Assembly (NCBI RefSeq): GCF_009789675.1
Contig: NZ_CP046915.1
Span: 372,001 to 436,000, forward strand
From: Paraburkholderia acidisoli
Lineage (GTDB): Bacteria; Pseudomonadota; Gammaproteobacteria; Burkholderiales; Burkholderiaceae
Direction: 5' to 3'
DNA length: 64,000 bases
Shown: positions 62,975 to 64,000 of the stretch, one piece after another
Layout of the letters: each line of letters starts with the position of its first letter
Numbering within the stretch: the stretch's first letter is position 1
The notes under the pieces: model-generated
What the model was told of the DNA's origin: nothing
The model's database searches: none
Seen by the model: only the letters and a program-made list of their open reading frames with translations
Position numbers and translations under genes: made by a program

Positions 62975-64000
62975 GCCGACGCCGGCGCGCGCCCGCGCGT
63001 TTCCGGCATGCGCAGATAGACGATCAGCGAGATGGCCGCGCAAGCCGTGACATACCAGTAAAAGTACTGCTCGTGCCCGCTCGCCTTGAAACGCAGCGCG
63101 ACGAACTCGGTCGTGCCGCCGAGGATCGCCGTGGTGAGCGCGTAGGGCAGACCCACGGCGAGTGCGCGGATGCGCACGGGGAACAACTCGGTTTTCGCGA
63201 GCATGTGCACGGAAGTAAAGCCGCTTAGCATCACGAGCCCCGCGAACGAGAGCAGGAACGCCACGAGCGGGTCGTGCGTGTGACTGAGCGCCGTGAAGAG
63301 CGGCACGGAAAACAACGTGGTCGAGAGCCCGAAACCGATCAGCACGGGGCGGCGGCCGAACACGTCGGAGACAAGGCCGAACAGCGGTTGCAGCGGCATA
63401 TACAGCAGCAGTGCGCCGGTGGAAACGAGCGTCGACATCTCCTTGGAAAGGCCCACGGTATTCACCAGATACTTCTGCATATACACCGTGAACGTGTAGA
63501 AACCCACGGTGCCGCCGACCGTAATACCAATGGCGAGCAGGATCTGCCGCCAATGCGCAAGCAACTGCTGCAGCACGGGCGGCCCTGCGTGGCGCGCGCC
63601 ACGCTCGAATGCTTCGGATTCCGTAACGTGACGCCGCATGTAAAGAGCGAATAGCGCCAGCGCCCCGCCAATCACGAACGGCACGCGCCAGCCCCAAAGC
63701 TCGATCTGGTGCGGCGTCATCAGCAGGTTCTGCATCACCAGCATGAGCGCGAGCGCCACGAGCTGCCCGGCCACCACGCTCACCTGCAGGAAGCCGAGAT
63801 AAAAGCCGCGCCGGTTCGCGGGCGCGATCTCGCTGAGATAGGTCGCGCTCGTGCCGTACTCGCCGCCCATGCTGAGGCCTTGCAGCAGGCGCGCGGCGAT
63901 CAGCACGACCGGCGCGAGTACGCCGATGGTTGCGTAGCCCGGCGTGAGCGCGATCATCAGCGAACCCACGCACATGGCGGTGACCGACCATGTGAGCGCG
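62971..64000 (-). CDS. MHS-family metabolite:H+ symporter (5' end outside window)
   Basis: A major facilitator protein of the metabolite:H+ symporter family (KgtP, ProP and similar). The visible 343 codons lack the N-terminal helices. The MHS motif GLSMGGEYGTSATYLSEIAP is present, as are PVLIGFGLSTTLFSVPLF and 'FPVRIRALAVGLPYALTTAI' of helices 9-10. Alpha-ketoglutarate, dicarboxylates or betaines are typical substrates; specificity cannot be told here. The stop overlaps that of the MarR-GNAT gene. Confidence 0.92.
   Translation of the reverse strand, partial: ALTWSVTAMCVGSLMIALTPGYATIGVLAPVVLIAARLLQGLSMGGEYGTSATYLSEIAPANRRGFYLGFLQVSVVAGQLVALALMLVMQNLLMTPHQIELWGWRVPFVIGGALALFALYMRRHVTESEAFERGARHAGPPVLQQLLAHWRQILLAIGITVGGTVGFYTFTVYMQKYLVNTVGLSKEMSTLVSTGALLLYMPLQPLFGLVSDVFGRRPVLIGFGLSTTLFSVPLFTALSHTHDPLVAFLLSFAGLVMLSGFTSVHMLAKTELFPVRIRALAVGLPYALTTAILGGTTEFVALRFKASGHEQYFYWYVTACAAISLIVYLRMPETRGRAPASA

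Overview
The window is high-GC, densely packed DNA with the gene content of a free-living, environmental member of the Burkholderiaceae, most like Paraburkholderia, Caballeronia or relatives. This rests on recognised protein families (a type VI secretion locus of burkholderial layout, duplicated respiratory and detoxification functions, many LysR-type regulators), not on a marker gene. No rRNA, tRNA, CRISPR array, insertion sequence or prophage was seen, so it reads as ordinary chromosome or chromid with some accessory islands.

Layout. 1-10151 (minus strand) is a type VI secretion operon transcribed leftward: tssB, tssC, hcp, tssE, tssF, tssG, clpV and vgrG, the last cut by the window edge. 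Short stem-loops sit at the tssB/tssC, tssC/hcp and hcp/tssE junctions, and an AT-rich 750-base stretch lies upstream. 10900-13960 holds a PPC-domain protein, a YWTD beta-propeller and a DUF2252 protein. 14028-17848 is a convergent pair of signalling proteins, a receiver-histidine kinase and a hybrid kinase whose membrane sensor resembles the alpha-hydroxyketone receptors CqsS/LqsS. 18206-23870 carries a Tat-exported phospholipase C, a candidate lipoprotein, a ZapE-type ATPase and an unknown protein with fresh internal duplications. 24021-35791 is metabolic and regulatory: a glutathione transferase with a three-domain flavin/iron-sulphur fusion and a LysR regulator, a GGDEF-EAL protein, a LysR regulator divergent from mmsA, a ferredoxin-reductase-like flavoprotein and a xanthine/uracil-type permease.

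35992-45541 includes two small Gly-rich secreted proteins, a PfpI-family protein, a tightly overlapping respiratory operon (cytochrome c oxidase subunit II, a fused subunit I-III, a small membrane protein and a tri-haem cytochrome c), a CBS-pair protein and an MDR oxidoreductase. 45863-51051 is a tripartite drug-efflux operon (EmrA-like, EmrB-like, OprM/NodT-like) interrupted by a BrnT/BrnA toxin-antitoxin pair with its own inverted-repeat control region. 51061-59399 looks like a stress and envelope or small-molecule region: CHAD protein, large-subunit catalase, a Rieske-FAD oxidoreductase overlapping an acyl-CoA-dehydrogenase-like gene, then a NodS-like methyltransferase facing a PIG-L deacetylase and a family 2 glycosyltransferase. 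59847-64000 has a Kup potassium transporter divergent from a MarR-GNAT fusion across a perfect 23-base palindrome, and a truncated MHS-type transporter.

The most promising leads are (i) the acyl-CoA dehydrogenase-like / NodS-like / PIG-L / GT2 group, which looks like an uncharacterised route to a modified sugar conjugate; (ii) a haem-copper oxidase whose subunit I lacks the residues expected at the end of the D channel and in the K channel; (iii) the CqsS-like receptor without a synthase in view; and (iv) the toxin-antitoxin pair placed inside an efflux operon.
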